Positions 1 through 9,822 are shown, numbered from the stretch's first letter. The stretch: DNA of 26,145 bases from Rhodospirillaceae bacterium (GCA_016722635.1 JADKIX010000013.1:1-26145); one strand, 5' to 3'. Notes: generated by a model not told the origin, from the letters alone. Numbers and translations are program-made.

Positions 1-482
1 ATTAACTCGGCATATTTTTGCTAAGCTCATTGAGCAAGGGCATTTTCTAAAACATGTCGTGCAGTGTAAGACCAGACCATCAATACAAAGGTTTCCAGTC
101 AGCGTATTCCTTTAGCTGCAACTTGCTGATAACTGCCAAAAGTAAAATGGCAAATCCGCCTGCTCGAACGGCACGGCAAGATCATCAAATGACAAAATCG
201 TGGGTGAAAATATTTAAGGAATTTAAACAGTTTCAATTTTGCACCTAATTAATGTTCGGTGAGTGACTTCTATGGCTGAATTTAGCGTGCAAGAATCAGG
301 AATCGAAATGTAGTACTCGTCACAATGGGTTCTTGGCGATGGTTTTCTGACAAACAGAAATTCAAAATAGGTGCTAGACATTGATTCAAACAGATTTATT
401 AAACAATGCCATCTGTTAGTGATAAAAATTAATCTAATAACACTGATAACAATTATCTATAAAATTCGATTTTTTTTTAGAA
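1..482. other. No recognisable gene, left edge
   Basis: I see no convincing coding region here. The short open frames have no recognisable domain, no good ribosome binding site and no neighbour on the same strand. An AT-rich stretch with a nine-T run sits just before the first palindromic site at 483, as expected for a promoter region. Bases 1-110 could be the tail of a decayed gene entering from the left, but I could not identify it. Confidence 0.4.
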
Positions 483-499
483 TGCGACGAATTGTCGCA
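483..499. promoter_or_regulatory. 17-bp palindromic operator, site 1
   Basis: The sequence TGCGACGAATTGTCGCA is a near-perfect odd-centred palindrome. It matches the seven other sites in this window. It lies about 290 bp upstream of the broken exported-protein/zinc-receptor operon, directly after an AT-rich T run. The flanks resemble site 3 closely (AGAA before, G after). It is likely a repressor binding site; the regulator is not encoded here. Confidence 0.65.
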
Positions 500-552
500 G
501 TCTCTCTTAATGAATACAGATCTAATTCTTCACGATTTAGAATTGTGAATGG

Positions 553-569
553 TGCGGCATTTTGTCGCA
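553..569. promoter_or_regulatory. 17-bp palindromic operator, site 2
   Basis: The sequence TGCGGCATTTTGTCGCA has the same half-sites and odd centre as site 1, with one changed base in the left arm. It begins 70 bp (centre to centre) after site 1, about seven helical turns, so both would lie on the same DNA face. Between this site and the first gene at 792 there is only unrecognised intergenic DNA. Confidence 0.6.
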
Positions 570-791
570 TTGATATTGATTGCCGACTTAAATAAGATCA
601 ATTGCGATAACCACCTTGAACTGATTCGAAGGTTCTTGAGGTCAAGAAATAAAGTCACTACAACAATGAATAAGTTCTAATGACGTGGACTGGAATTCTC
701 GTAGAAATTAGAATCCCACTCACCATAAGGTGAGCAACGCTTTTATAGACTCGTATCACGAATCCTCTTGAAAAAATTACCGGAGTATCTT

Positions 792-1661
792 TTGATTAAA
801 ACCATTTTTATAGGATCGCTTTATTTTTTAGCACCATGGTTATGGCGCATGAAGGTGAACCGAACATGGCGTTTGCATGGCGCGATGGCAACATTGAAGT
901 AGATATCAAGCGTCAGGGAAGAGCGCTGGGTGACCACACGGCATTCGTCATCTCATTTACCGATACATTTACCCCCTTATCGCAGGGGAGATTCCGGATT
1001 TACCGGGACAGGTTTCCGACCAAGGCGGCATAGTAGGCTATCAAACAGAAAGTACTTTGTTGAAATGGTCCAGCGAGCAATCACAATGGTTGAGAGAAGG
1101 CTTTACAGAGCAGTTAGTGATCAGTCGTTTATCGGATGAAAAAATAGTGACCGATAAAGAAGGGAATGGATTACAAGGAATCATTGATAGTTTGACAACC
1201 TAGAAGCGACTTTGAAGCCCATCCGATTTTTCGAATCCAGAAAGTGGACGGATCTTTACCGGATGATGTTATATATGGTTTTCATCAATATCTTAGGGAG
1301 TCGATGAATCAGGTGAACGCATACTCTATAAACCTCTGTTCCACTTGCATTAGTTTTTCATATCAATGCTCAAGCAATTTTTGATCGTTTGGCGCTTTCT
1401 CAAGCTTTGAAAGTGACGCCAGAAGTCCAATCGAACGATTATGATCGGATGGATGCACTGTTTGATTGGGCAGAATCACAGAATAAAGCATTATCCCACA
1501 TGCTGCCGAAAGCCGTTTATCTTCGGATACTGCGTCCGCTGTTATGACAATTCCGTTTGCGTTGGCAGTAAAGACGGCAAAATTTACACTGCTGGCGGGG
1601 TTCTGGGCGATATCGCTGAACATGGTTCAATAGAAACTTTTATGATATGGCGGGGCTTTAA
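792..1661 (+). pseudogene. Broken exported protein, paralogue of the gene at 3948-4988
   Basis: This is a secreted or periplasmic protein of unknown function, broken by at least five frameshifts. A TTG start at 792 follows CGGAG at 781. The N-terminus reads LIKTIFIGSLYFLA, then MVMA-HEGEPN after a shift near 835, so signal cleavage would expose a histidine. One shift is at the G run 985-988: adding one G joins FTPLSQG to EIPDLPGQVSDQ. Further pieces carry GYQTESTLLKWSSEQ, HPIFRIQKVDGSLPDDV and a C-terminal block with FDWAES and CVRCYDNSVCVGSKDGK. The order of these pieces matches the intact minus-strand gene at 3948, including the FDWAES/ARCYQN block and a final AGL before the stop. Its TAA at 1659-1661 overlaps the receptor ATG at 1661, so the two formed one operon. 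Confidence 0.7.
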
Positions 1662-3854
1662 TGCAGATTTTGCATATTTGTTCCCATTATATTTTTTGCA
1701 TGCATTGTTAATTTTTTTTGAATCCTGCCTCGCTGGAGATCAGAATGCACAAAAAAATCAGTAGCAGAAAATCAATCGAATATTGCGCAGCCCAGTTCTA
1801 CTATTCCGCCAGAGCCGGTCAATTGGAAACAATGACCATTGAAGCGAGTTCTACACCGGCTGACCCAATACAAAAATTAGAAAGCCGAATTACGCGTTCG
1901 CACCGGTGAAACACTCGGCAAAACACTGGAACGTGAATTGGGAGTCAGCAATCTGTCCTATGGGCCTGGCGTTGGTCAACCGGTCATTCGTGGCATGAGC
2001 GGCCCTCGGGTCAGAATCATGCAAAATGGGATTGGCGACATGATCTTCTGCATTAAGTCCCGATCTTGCGATCGCTTTTGAAACCATGCTGGCAGAAAGC
2101 ATTACTGTGTTAGGCGCCCTGCCACTCTGCGCTATGGCGGCAATGCGATTGGCGGTATGGTTGATATCAAGCATCAACGCATACCAGAAAAGATTCCGCT
2201 GAATGGCGTTGCTGGTCGAATGGATTTTCGTTACGACCATAATTCTGCAGATAAAGCCGGGATGTTCGGATTGGATGTGGGTAAGGGAATGTTTGCGATC
2301 CATGTCGATTATTTCCAGCGTTCCTCCAATAACACCCATATTCCCGGAACTGCTTTAGACGAAGCAGCGATTCGGCAACAATTTCAAGTTGATCCGAGCA
2401 CCAATAGCACGAATGTCATCCAAAATAGTCATTCCAACAGTCAGGTGGCTCGGCTGGCATATCGCTGATCGGTAAACATGGCCATTTGGGCGGAGCTATC
2501 ATGAAATGGTCAGAAATTATGGTATTCCACCCGGAGTTCCAGGTCACACCGAGGCGGGAAGAACTGAACAAGAAGCCATCAGGATAGATATGTCACAACG
2601 CCGTTATGATTTAGACGGCCTGTGGAAAACCTATTGGCCAGCATTACCCAAGGTAAAAGCAAAACTGAGTTACATTGACTATGATCATAAAGATTATGAT
2701 AAAAGTGTGACCGATAGAAGTTCATCGTTGACCCGATTTAACAATTCGGTGTGGGAATCGCGATTAGAAATGAATCATCAGCGGGAGGGTGGCTCGATGG
2801 CACATTTGGCATGCAATGGCAGAATCGTACTTTTGCAGCGACAGGAATCGAAACATTCACGCCTGCTGCCAATATTGATTCATTGGGATTCTTTGTCACA
2901 GAAACGGTCTTTATTACGGATCGCCTCAACCTTGAAATGGGGCGCGCATCGAAAATCAAACCACGACGCCCAAAAGTGATGAAATTAGATTAGCAGGTGT
3001 TTCTGGCGCATTACCCTTGCCCAATGCATTGAATTATCTTACTTACCCTGGCTGCTAGCTTAAATTATGAGATCATGCCGCAAACTTCATTGTATTTGAA
3101 TTGGCAGCGAGCTCAGCGCGCACCCGATGTGCAGGAATTATTTGCATCAGGCCCGCATTTTGCAACCCGCAGTTACGAAATCGGTCGACTGAATCTGAGC
3201 GCTGAGCAAACCAATCACTACGAATTAGGCTTACGCTTTACTGGCAAACACGTTTCCTTTCATACCAATGGTTATTACAAATCGATACAGGATTTCATCT
3301 ATCTGGAGAACCAGGGATTCTTCTTTAATTTCGCTCCTGATCCGCCTCGTTTCCAATTGACTTGCGCGAATTTAAGAAATTGTCTGCCGGTTTTTGGATA
3401 TCAGGCCAATACAGCAAATTTTGCCGGTTACGAAGCTGAGATTACTGCTCATCCTCGCTTGGGCTTACCCATCAATCCTCGTTTAACGTTATTTTCTGAT
3501 TATGTGCGTGGCTGGTTTCAGAATGATGCTTTTGGAGATGTTCCAAGGCTTCCGCCATTGCGATTCGGAGGCGAAATAGGATTCCAGTGGACACAATGGC
3601 GAGGCGGGCTACGTTATACCCATGCGCTGGAACAAAATAGACCAGGAATCTTGGAAACTGAAACGCCAAGCTATCATCGATTAGACCTGGATTTGTCTTA
3701 CGATTGGAAGATGTCCGATCATAGGAAAATTCTTTTCTTCGCAAAACTTTCAAATATGACTAACATGACCATCAGGAACTCGACTTCTTTTTTGCGAAAT
3801 TTTGCACCTGAAGCTGGCTTTAGCGCGCAAGTGGGGATGAGTGCATCATTCTGA
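1661..3854 (+). pseudogene. Frameshifted ZnuD-type TonB-dependent receptor (zinc class)
   Basis: This encoded an outer-membrane TonB-dependent receptor. Read across frames, the order is a leader (MQILHICSHYIF, then LLIFFESCLA), a plug with GETLGKTLERELGVSN, QPVIRGMSGPRVRIMQNGI and LRYGGNAIGGMVDIKHQRIP, then barrel strands including MSQRRYDLDGLWK and GTFGMQWQNRTFAATGIE. The last 259 residues are uninterrupted and hold the ZnuD-class block RAQRAPDVQELFASGPHFAT and NSTSFLRNFAPEAG, ending in a terminal Phe. That block and the plug are characteristic of the zinc/haem-linked ZnuD group, not of siderophore receptors. Breaks lie near 1750, 1900, 2040, 2110, 2465, 2790, 2950 and 3050. The histidine-rich loop usual in ZnuD is not evident. 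Substrate assignment to zinc is family-based inference. Confidence 0.8.
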
Positions 3855-3904
3855 TTTTTACGATCTGGTGCACATAAATTTTTTATTCTAGATCCGTCGT
3901 GAAT

Positions 3905-3934
3905 AGTACCCAGCGACACAAGTAGGGGGGTACT
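3905..3934. terminator. Weak hairpin between convergent genes
   Basis: A 7-bp inverted repeat (AGTACCC and GGGTACT) encloses a 16-base loop between the end of the plus-strand receptor and the end of the minus-strand gene. There is no clean T tract directly after either arm, so termination is only suggested by position. Confidence 0.25.
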
Positions 3935-3947
3935 CAATTCAAAAAGA

Positions 3948-4988
3948 TCAGAGTCCCGCTTGCACTGCAATTGCATCAAATTCACCCAATGTAACTACAT
4001 TGGCACCGAATTCCCCGCCCACTGCGAAGATGTGATTGTCTTTCACGCCAACACAAGCGCCATTTTGATAACACCGTGCATAAAATCCCAGTGCTATGAA
4101 TGATGTGGTTGTATTTGGAAAGAAGGAAGGGTAATTGGATTCTGCCCAATTAAACAACTTATCAGCTAATGCAGTATCAGTATTTGATTGCAACACACGC
4201 CCCGCAACTGCTTGCTGAAAATCCGCCAATGGCAAGCCATTATTGAACATTATCCACAATGTATCAGAAGGTTCAGGGTAAGAATCGGTAATCAACCTTA
4301 ATTCGACCATGTAGGCGCCAACAGGTGCATTCGGTGTACCTTGACTGGATTCAATAATCCAATCGAGATGAGTGTGTAAAGAACCATCCGGACGAACTTC
4401 GCCGACTATAAGCGAAGAAGCACTGCTTACACCGTGTCGATTGAACAAAGTAAATCCTTCGACAGTTCTCGGAATGCAAAATACCTGCCCACAATCTTGA
4501 TTAGGCTGCAAATCCAAACCGCCAGCCAAACGAATCTGAATGCCTTCCGGTGCTAATGACCATTGACGTTTTTCTGTGTTCCAATAACTCAAGTGACCGC
4601 TGGCAAGGTATCGAACCCGATCTCCGGCTGTCATTTCACCCGCGATTCCTTCGAAACCTGGACTATCGATCGCGGTACGGTCAGGAAAGATGCTGAATTC
4701 TGAAACGTAAATCGGAGTGCCAGTCAGTTGATCAATCGGCATTTGTCCGGCAGGCAACCCGAGTGTTTCTGGTTTAACCAAACTGCACCCTTTTTCAGGG
4801 CGACAAAAACTTGCTTGCACACGTTGGTCGGCAATTCTGACTTCGATATGCTGATGCAATTCACCGGCAAATAGTGTCAGGGGATTCGATAAGCAAATTC
4901 CACTCAACAGTCTAATGACTACAGTACGTAGCGTTATTCGCGGATTCAAAAGGGTATTTCTAGGTGAATGTCTGAATAAATTGATCAT
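3948..4988 (-). CDS. Exported protein of unknown family, operator-linked
   Basis: I do not recognise a named family. Starting from the ATG at 4988 gives about 346 residues with a signal peptide: basic start, hydrophobic VVIRLLSGICLSNPLTLFA, then GELHQHIEV with two early histidines. An upstream ATG at 5117 is open but adds a non-signal-like stretch, so I prefer 4988; neither has a strong ribosome binding site. The middle holds paired cysteines (FCRPEKGC, NQDCGQVFC) and DGSLHTHLDW. The last 65 residues form a separate block, LFNWAESNYPSFFP then GFYARCYQNGACVGVKDNH, repeated in the broken paralogue at 792-1661. That paralogue sits with a zinc-type receptor, and palindromic site 3 lies upstream, so a role in periplasmic metal handling is plausible but inferred. 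Confidence 0.7.
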   Translation of the reverse strand: MINLFRHSPRNTLLNPRITLRTVVIRLLSGICLSNPLTLFAGELHQHIEVRIADQRVQASFCRPEKGCSLVKPETLGLPAGQMPIDQLTGTPIYVSEFSIFPDRTAIDSPGFEGIAGEMTAGDRVRYLASGHLSYWNTEKRQWSLAPEGIQIRLAGGLDLQPNQDCGQVFCIPRTVEGFTLFNRHGVSSASSLIVGEVRPDGSLHTHLDWIIESSQGTPNAPVGAYMVELRLITDSYPEPSDTLWIMFNNGLPLADFQQAVAGRVLQSNTDTALADKLFNWAESNYPSFFPNTTTSFIALGFYARCYQNGACVGVKDNHIFAVGGEFGANVVTLGEFDAIAVQAGL

Positions 4989-5442
4989 ATTTAATATTAA
5001 TTGTGAAGATGGTTGAGTTTTATCGCTTCCACCAAGTGAAACAAAATACGTCAAAAGTATTTCGTAATCACATAGGATGGTGCAAGTACAGCACAAGCCA
5101 GCAAGATGCAAATGCATGACAGAATTGAATAATCAGTTTTTTGTTATTAGATGCGTGAGTAGTAGGTTAATCCTGATGATCCGGGTCTGATGAATATTTT
5201 ATCTACTGATTATCCATTAAAACTGCCCGAATGATTCTTCTGAATTATCAGAAAAATTCAATCCGGTGAGAATGCGACAAATTGTCGCAGCAGGTAATTT
5301 CGTGGCTTCCGATATACTCGATTAATACCATAAAGTTTCGTAAATCGTATTAGTTTAATCACGCTGATTGAGTATTTAAGTGATGATTTGATCACAACCT
5401 AATTTTGGCAATTTATTAATCGATTCTTTCTTTAATCAGATT
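4989..5442. other. Divergent intergenic region with one operator
   Basis: This 454-bp gap separates the minus-strand exported protein from the plus-strand PPTase. It holds operator site 3 at 5273-5289, which could control both directions. The rest is AT-rich and shows no gene I can support, apart from the possible upstream extension of the minus-strand gene to 5117. Confidence 0.5.
5273..5289. promoter_or_regulatory. 17-bp palindromic operator, site 3
   Basis: TGCGACAAATTGTCGCA is a perfect palindrome around its central base and is the best copy in the window. It lies 153 bp before the PPTase start and 284 bp before the preferred start of the exported protein on the other strand. It is likely the operator of one or both genes. 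Confidence 0.7.
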
Positions 5443-6111
5443 GTGTCTACTATCCAACGATTATCTCTGTCCACTGATGTGCCTACAAATATTGAAGTAT
5501 GGCAACTCACGTTAAATTTACAGATGCCTGTATCACACTTAGATTTCTCTCTGTTGAATGAATCAGAGCGGAATCGTGCACTGCGTTTTCGCGCTCATGA
5601 AGATCAAGTTCGCTCAATAGTGACACGAGCTGCGTTGAGAAGATTGCTGGCTCAGAAAATTATGCGGCAGCCGGAAAAACTGAATTTTGTGACGAATGAA
5701 TATGGAAAACCGAGTTTGCAAAGCGATACAGATATTCAATTCAATGTTTCTCATGCCGGTTGTTTTGCATTACTTGCATTTTCTACCGGTGGTTCGATTG
5801 GTGTGGATATCGAATCTTGCAATCGCCAAATAGATATTAATGGTTTGGGTAAGTATGTTTTTACTGCTTTGGAACGCAAAGCTAAGATAAAAACAACGAC
5901 AGATTTCATTCGGCATTGGGTCGCTAAAGAAGCGATATTAAAGGCCTGGGGTGTGGGCATTTCGGAGCACTTGCAATCTATATCGGTTTTGCATGATAGC
6001 GAACGCTATCGGGTTGTCTGTGATCGCATGGATTGTCCGACAATCAATGGGTGGGCTATTGAAGCCCCCGATGATTATGCCGCTGCACTGGCGGTTGTCA
6101 ATCGCGACTGA
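5443..6111 (+). CDS. Sfp-type 4'-phosphopantetheinyl transferase
   Basis: The product transfers phosphopantetheine from coenzyme A to a carrier-protein serine, activating peptide or polyketide synthetases or a fatty-acid carrier protein. The 222 residues have the expected size for the Sfp/EntD group. Conserved motifs are visible: FNVSHAG at about 100, the Mg-binding GVDIES at about 120, VFTALE at about 139 and WVAKEAILKAWG at about 159, with both catalytic acids and the lysine in place. Translation starts at GTG 5443 with no clear Shine-Dalgarno; a later ATG would delete the conserved IEVWQLTL strand. No synthetase is present in the window. Site 3 upstream and a siderophore-class receptor nearby suggest a metallophore pathway encoded elsewhere, which is inference. 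Confidence 0.9.
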   Translation: MSTIQRLSLSTDVPTNIEVWQLTLNLQMPVSHLDFSLLNESERNRALRFRAHEDQVRSIVTRAALRRLLAQKIMRQPEKLNFVTNEYGKPSLQSDTDIQFNVSHAGCFALLAFSTGGSIGVDIESCNRQIDINGLGKYVFTALERKAKIKTTTDFIRHWVAKEAILKAWGVGISEHLQSISVLHDSERYRVVCDRMDCPTINGWAIEAPDDYAAALAVVNRD

Positions 6112-6176
6112 AAGGTCAGATGGGCTCAGATTATTCACAGTCATGCGAGCTGATTACTTGATCAACTTGGTGCTGA

Positions 6177-6193
6177 TGCGGCAATTTGCCGCA
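6177..6193. promoter_or_regulatory. 17-bp palindromic operator, site 4
   Basis: TGCGGCAATTTGCCGCA is a perfect palindrome, with both arms carrying the G/C variant instead of A/T. It lies 66 bp after the PPTase stop and 168 bp before the DUF1775-like gene. It could also form a hairpin and act as a PPTase terminator, but no T tract follows and the match to the other seven sites favours an operator. Confidence 0.6.
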
Positions 6194-6361
6194 TTGCTAA
6201 TCGATGGAGTTCTGACTGAGAATAGTTAACTAAAATTTCGATGGTAAGTTCTTAAAGAAATATTGCGTCATTTCTGCTCGATTTAATTTTCTAATTTTAC
6301 AGAACTACCTGCCATTCCAGTTGGTATTTATATTCATCGCTATATTAAGGAGTTCGAAAGC

Positions 6362-7113
6362 ATGTTGTTACGGTCATTCATTCAAAATTTTCTAGTACCC
6401 ACTTTACTGGCAGGCATTCTTTTGCAGAATGCCAATGCACATACGGTTATTCAACCATCGGAGATTCCTGAAGGGACCAGATCGGATAATTATCTCGTGA
6501 TTACCCATGGTTGTACTAATGAACCTGTCATTGGTACGAGTGTGGTTTTCCCGGATGGTTTAGATTCAACGATCGTTGCCAATGGAAACCCACATGCTGG
6601 TCCGCTGAGTGACTTCATACAAAATTGGGGGGACTGATTCAAATCTACCAGGATCATTCAATATTCAGCGAGCAAGATGTCAAAAGAGATACCAGAGGTA
6701 ATGTAGTTGGATTCTGGGCCGGTGGCGGTCGAACGATTGCTTCTCATATTTTTGGCCGTATTCCCTTTGTGACCAGTGCAGCATTGATCAATCCAGAATC
6801 CTGTGCCAAATCGGTGAGGTTTGCAGTAGCAGCGGCAGATATTTGTAAAATAACCACTATCAACGATTTGAATACCACCGAGAACGCAGTGAGTTTCTGG
6901 ATTCCCGCAGTCGGCTCGAAATACGATGGGACGCCAGGAGGGCACGCCTTTGATTTTCCGGTTTACTTTACGATTACTCGTGATCTGGCAACCAATCCAT
7001 TGCCAGAATCTTGCGGAGCAGGATTGCAGGTCACGGTGAGACCATCGGCCGCACAAATTGATCGCGACATGCCGATCCAGTTCAATGGTGCACAAGTGTG
7101 GCCACAGCCCTAA
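6362..7113 (+). pseudogene. YcnI/DUF1775-like exported protein, one frameshift
   Basis: This is a periplasmic protein of about 250 residues once one frameshift is repaired. A strong AAGGAGT at 6345-6351 precedes the ATG. A signal peptide (FLVPTLLAGILLQNANA) would leave mature HTVIQPSEIPEG, and THGCTNEPVIGTSVVFPDG resembles the core of DUF1775. B. subtilis YcnI, in that family, binds copper through its N-terminal histidine. The break is in the six-G run at 6627-6632: one more G joins DFIQNWG to GLIQIYQDHS. The C-terminal part (SCAKSVRFAVAAADIC, NPLPESCGAG, RPSAAQIDRDMPIQ) is shared with the minus-strand gene at 9823-10716, so these are paralogues. It probably shares a transcript with the FG-GAP gene 40 bp downstream. 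Metal binding is inferred; sequencing error could explain the break. Confidence 0.65.
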
Positions 7114-7153
7114 TTTATCCTAAGACATCACACCGAATTTAAGGAAAACCGCT

Positions 7154-9393
7154 ATGGCACTTACAGCACAACAACAAACTTCTCTCCTTCAATTGGCACA
7201 AGTGATGTTTAATGCATCGCCAGGAGCGACTTATTTGGATGCCCTTGGTGCACAATTGACCGCCGGACAATCTCTAGCGGATTTGGCACAAACTTTGGTA
7301 GGAACTGAATTATTTCTTGGCAAAGACTATGCTGATGATTTGACTTCCGAAGCTTTTGCAGAGGCATTTATCAGCGATCTGGTTGGTGGTCACGCTTCTG
7401 ATGCCAATAAAACGCTGGCGACTGAATATATCGTCAATCGAATTTCTGCGGGAGCAACACAAGGTGAAGTCATTGCAGAATTAACAACTATTTTATCAAC
7501 TGTTCCTGCATCCAATGCTGACTGGGGAGCGGCTGCCCTTGCTTATAATACGAGTAATGCAGAGAAAATAATCGATAATCTGGTTGGCGATACGGTGACG
7601 GCAGATCAAAAAAGCGCGGCAGTTAATTTTATTCTTGTCCAAATGGCTAGTGGACAGACATTGGGTGCCGTGATCAATTCAGGTATCACTTTACTAGATG
7701 GCGTTGAACATACTGATCCGGCATGGGGAAATGCAGCCGCATTATTAGATAATCGGATAGAAGTGTCTCGTTATTACTCCATAGAAAAGGGAGGATCTTC
7801 AACTAGCTTGTCAACACTGCAGCAAGTCCTGGCTGGGGTCACCGCAGATGCAGCTACGGTTGCGACTGCCAAAACAGCAATCGATAATCTGCTTAATAAT
7901 TCCGGGAGATCCATTGATTTAACCAGCCTTGATGGCAGCAACGGTTTTCGCCTTGATGGTGTAATCACCAGTGATGATACCGGTGAATCAGTCAGCGGCG
8001 CTGGAGATATCAATGGCGATGGCTTTGATGACCTAATTATTGGGGCGCCGCATAATTTTGATGATTTCTACTCCGGCGCCAGCTTTGTGGTATTTGGTAA
8101 GGCTTCAGGATTCAATGCTTCGTTACCATTATCCACTCTTGATGGCAGCAATGGCTTTCGCCTTAATGGCGTAGCGGGGGAGATGCCGCAGGACAAATGG
8201 TGAGTAGAGCAGGTGATATCAACAAAGATGGATTTGATGATTTGCTGATTGGTGCACCGCTATCCGATGTTCCGGGACTCGATACAGGTTATAGCTATGT
8301 GGTATTTGGTAAAGCATCAGGTTTTGGTGCCACGTTAGAGTTATCCAGTCTCGATGGCAATAACGGATTTCGATTGGATGGCACATTAGATAGCCTGACG
8401 GGATGGTCAGGCAGCAGTGCAGGCGACGTCAACGGCGATGGTTTTGATGATTTATTTATTGGTGCGCCACTGGCTGATTTGAGCATAGAAGATTCCGGCA
8501 GTGGTTATATTGTATTTGGACAATCCGCAGGCTTCAGCGCCACCATGGATCTGACCAGCCTGGATGGTAATAACGGTTTTCGCATGGATGGATTGGCAGG
8601 GAGGCGGCCAGTTTGGTAACAGTATAAGTGCCGGTGACATCAACGGCGATGGACTCAATGATTTAATGATTGGAGCCTATTTGGATAGTCCGAATGGCGA
8701 GGGCTCCGGTTCCAGTTATGTGATATTTGGTAAAAACTCTGGCTTCGATGCGATATTGGATATCTCTAATCTTGATGGCAGCAACGGTTTCCGTTTGAAC
8801 GGGTGGCAGAAGGGGATCAATCCGGTTATTCACTGAGTACCGCGGGTGATGTCAATGGTGACGGGTTTGACGATATTATTATCGGTGCCAATTATGCCGA
8901 TGCAAATGGCGAAAACTCTGGTGCCAGTTACGTCATTTTTGGCAAAGCTTCTGGCTTCGATGCAACAGTGGAGTTATCCAGTTTGGATGGTAACAATGGC
9001 TTTCGTCTGGAAGGCGCAGTAGCTGGCGATTACTCCGGTAGATCAGTCAGTACTGCGGGTGATTTCAATGGCGATGGCTTTGCCGATTTGATCATTGGTG
9101 CTTTTGGTGCAGAACCGAATGGTCAAGATTCTGGCTCCAGTTATCTGGTATATGGCAAAGCTTCAGGCTTTAGTGCTTCTCTCAATTTGGCTGACCTAGG
9201 TAGTAGTGATGGTATTTTGCTGAATGGGTTGGCGGCTGGCGATTCTTTGGGCAAATCTGTTAGCAGCGCAGGTGATGTGAATAATGATGGATTTGATGAT
9301 TTAATCATTGGAGCGCCTTTTGGAGATGGGAGTATTCCTAATACAGGTGTTGTTTACGTAATATTTGGTGGTGTTTTGGTTAATTGGAGTTAA
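7154..9393 (+). pseudogene. DUF4214-like plus FG-GAP repeat protein, three frameshifts
   Basis: Repaired, this is a roughly 747-residue protein, likely secreted or surface-bound. The first 250 residues (QQTSLLQLAQVMFNASPGAT, then alanine-rich helices with GQSLADLAQTLVG) resemble the DUF4214-like leader of surface and type I-secreted proteins; no classical signal peptide is seen. Seven FG-GAP repeats follow, each with SLDGxNGFRL, a calcium-type DINGDGFDD loop and YVVFGKASGF. Seven blades would close one beta-propeller. The frame is broken at 8176-8180, 8599-8601 and 8801-8803; restoring one, two and one G respectively rejoins each linker at consensus length. It ends four residues after the last blade and has no RTX or other export tail, so C-terminal loss is possible. 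AAGGAAAA before the ATG is a good binding site. Confidence 0.75.
7925..9375 (+). repeat. Seven tandem FG-GAP repeats
   Basis: About 200-bp units encode SLDGSNGFRL, a 12-residue linker, AGDINGDGFDDLIIGAP, a 15-residue variable loop and YVIFGKASGF. The DxDxDG loops are intact in most units. The last unit is the most diverged (DLGSSDGILLNG). The units differ at many synonymous sites, so they are not a recent array expansion. Confidence 0.85.
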
Positions 9394-9491
9394 TTCCTAA
9401 CCTTATCCTGCAGACTATTTCCAGACCGAATGATTGTTTTTTGCTTATGTATCGAAAAATGATCTGATCAAGATCGGTTTTGAAATTTTTA

Positions 9492-9525
9492 TAGTGCTTT
9501 CAGATGAATTCATCTGAGAGCACTA
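9492..9525. terminator. 15-bp stem hairpin, likely bidirectional terminator
   Basis: The arms TAGTGCTTTCAGATG and CATCTGAGAGCACTA pair over 15 positions with one G-T pair and an AATT loop. A T-rich stretch precedes it on the plus strand rather than following it, so it is not a textbook rho-independent terminator, but its place between convergent genes fits termination. Confidence 0.5.
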
Positions 9526-9752
9526 AATTCATCCAGAACGGCTTGCGATTTGTATTTTTGACAAAGATTCCGCCATTGATACTAAAGCTTTATGCACCTG
9601 AGATTCCAAGGATTGCTGCTGATATAGTGCCAGTTGATTACTGCTGGAGTCTGCTGAATAGTTTATGTGAAAACTGGATACGAAGCAGTGATTGAGCAAA
9701 TTTAAGTTGCTGACTGAGCATCCGGTCATCGGGCCGTCACTTCGTGAATAAG

Positions 9753-9795
9753 CATGCATCCGGATCCAATTGATTTACTGGAATTCGGATGCATG
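9753..9795 (-). terminator. Long hairpin after the DUF1775-like gene
   Basis: CATGCATCCG and CGGATGCATG form a 10-bp stem around a 23-base centre that can pair further (TCCA with TGGA). Read on the minus strand it follows the stop of the gene ending at 9823 by about 28 bp. Only a short T-containing tail follows, so confidence is moderate. Confidence 0.4.
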
Positions 9796-9822
9796 GCTAG
9801 ATGGCTAGATAGCTAGTATTTT

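Larger units (their letters stand above)
9394..9822. other. Convergent intergenic region with two hairpins
   Basis: This gap lies between the end of the FG-GAP gene and the end of the minus-strand DUF1775-like gene. It contains two strong inverted repeats, listed separately, and short direct repeats of GGCTAGAT near 9796. I see no coding sequence worth calling. Confidence 0.5.

Noticed and set aside
54..595. Two short plus-strand open frames (54-248 and 371-595) as genes
   Set aside because: They have no binding site, no recognisable domain, and the second runs straight through operator sites 1 and 2. They are chance openings in AT-rich DNA.
483..5289. The palindromes as classical Fur or Zur boxes
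   Set aside because: Known Fur and gammaproteobacterial Zur boxes are AT-rich (GATAAT, GTTATA type). The GCGACA half-site does not match, so only the dimeric odd-centred geometry is shared.
6177..6193. Perfect palindrome read only as the PPTase terminator
   Set aside because: It has no T tract, it is 66 bp from the stop, and its length, centre and arms match seven other promoter-proximal sites.
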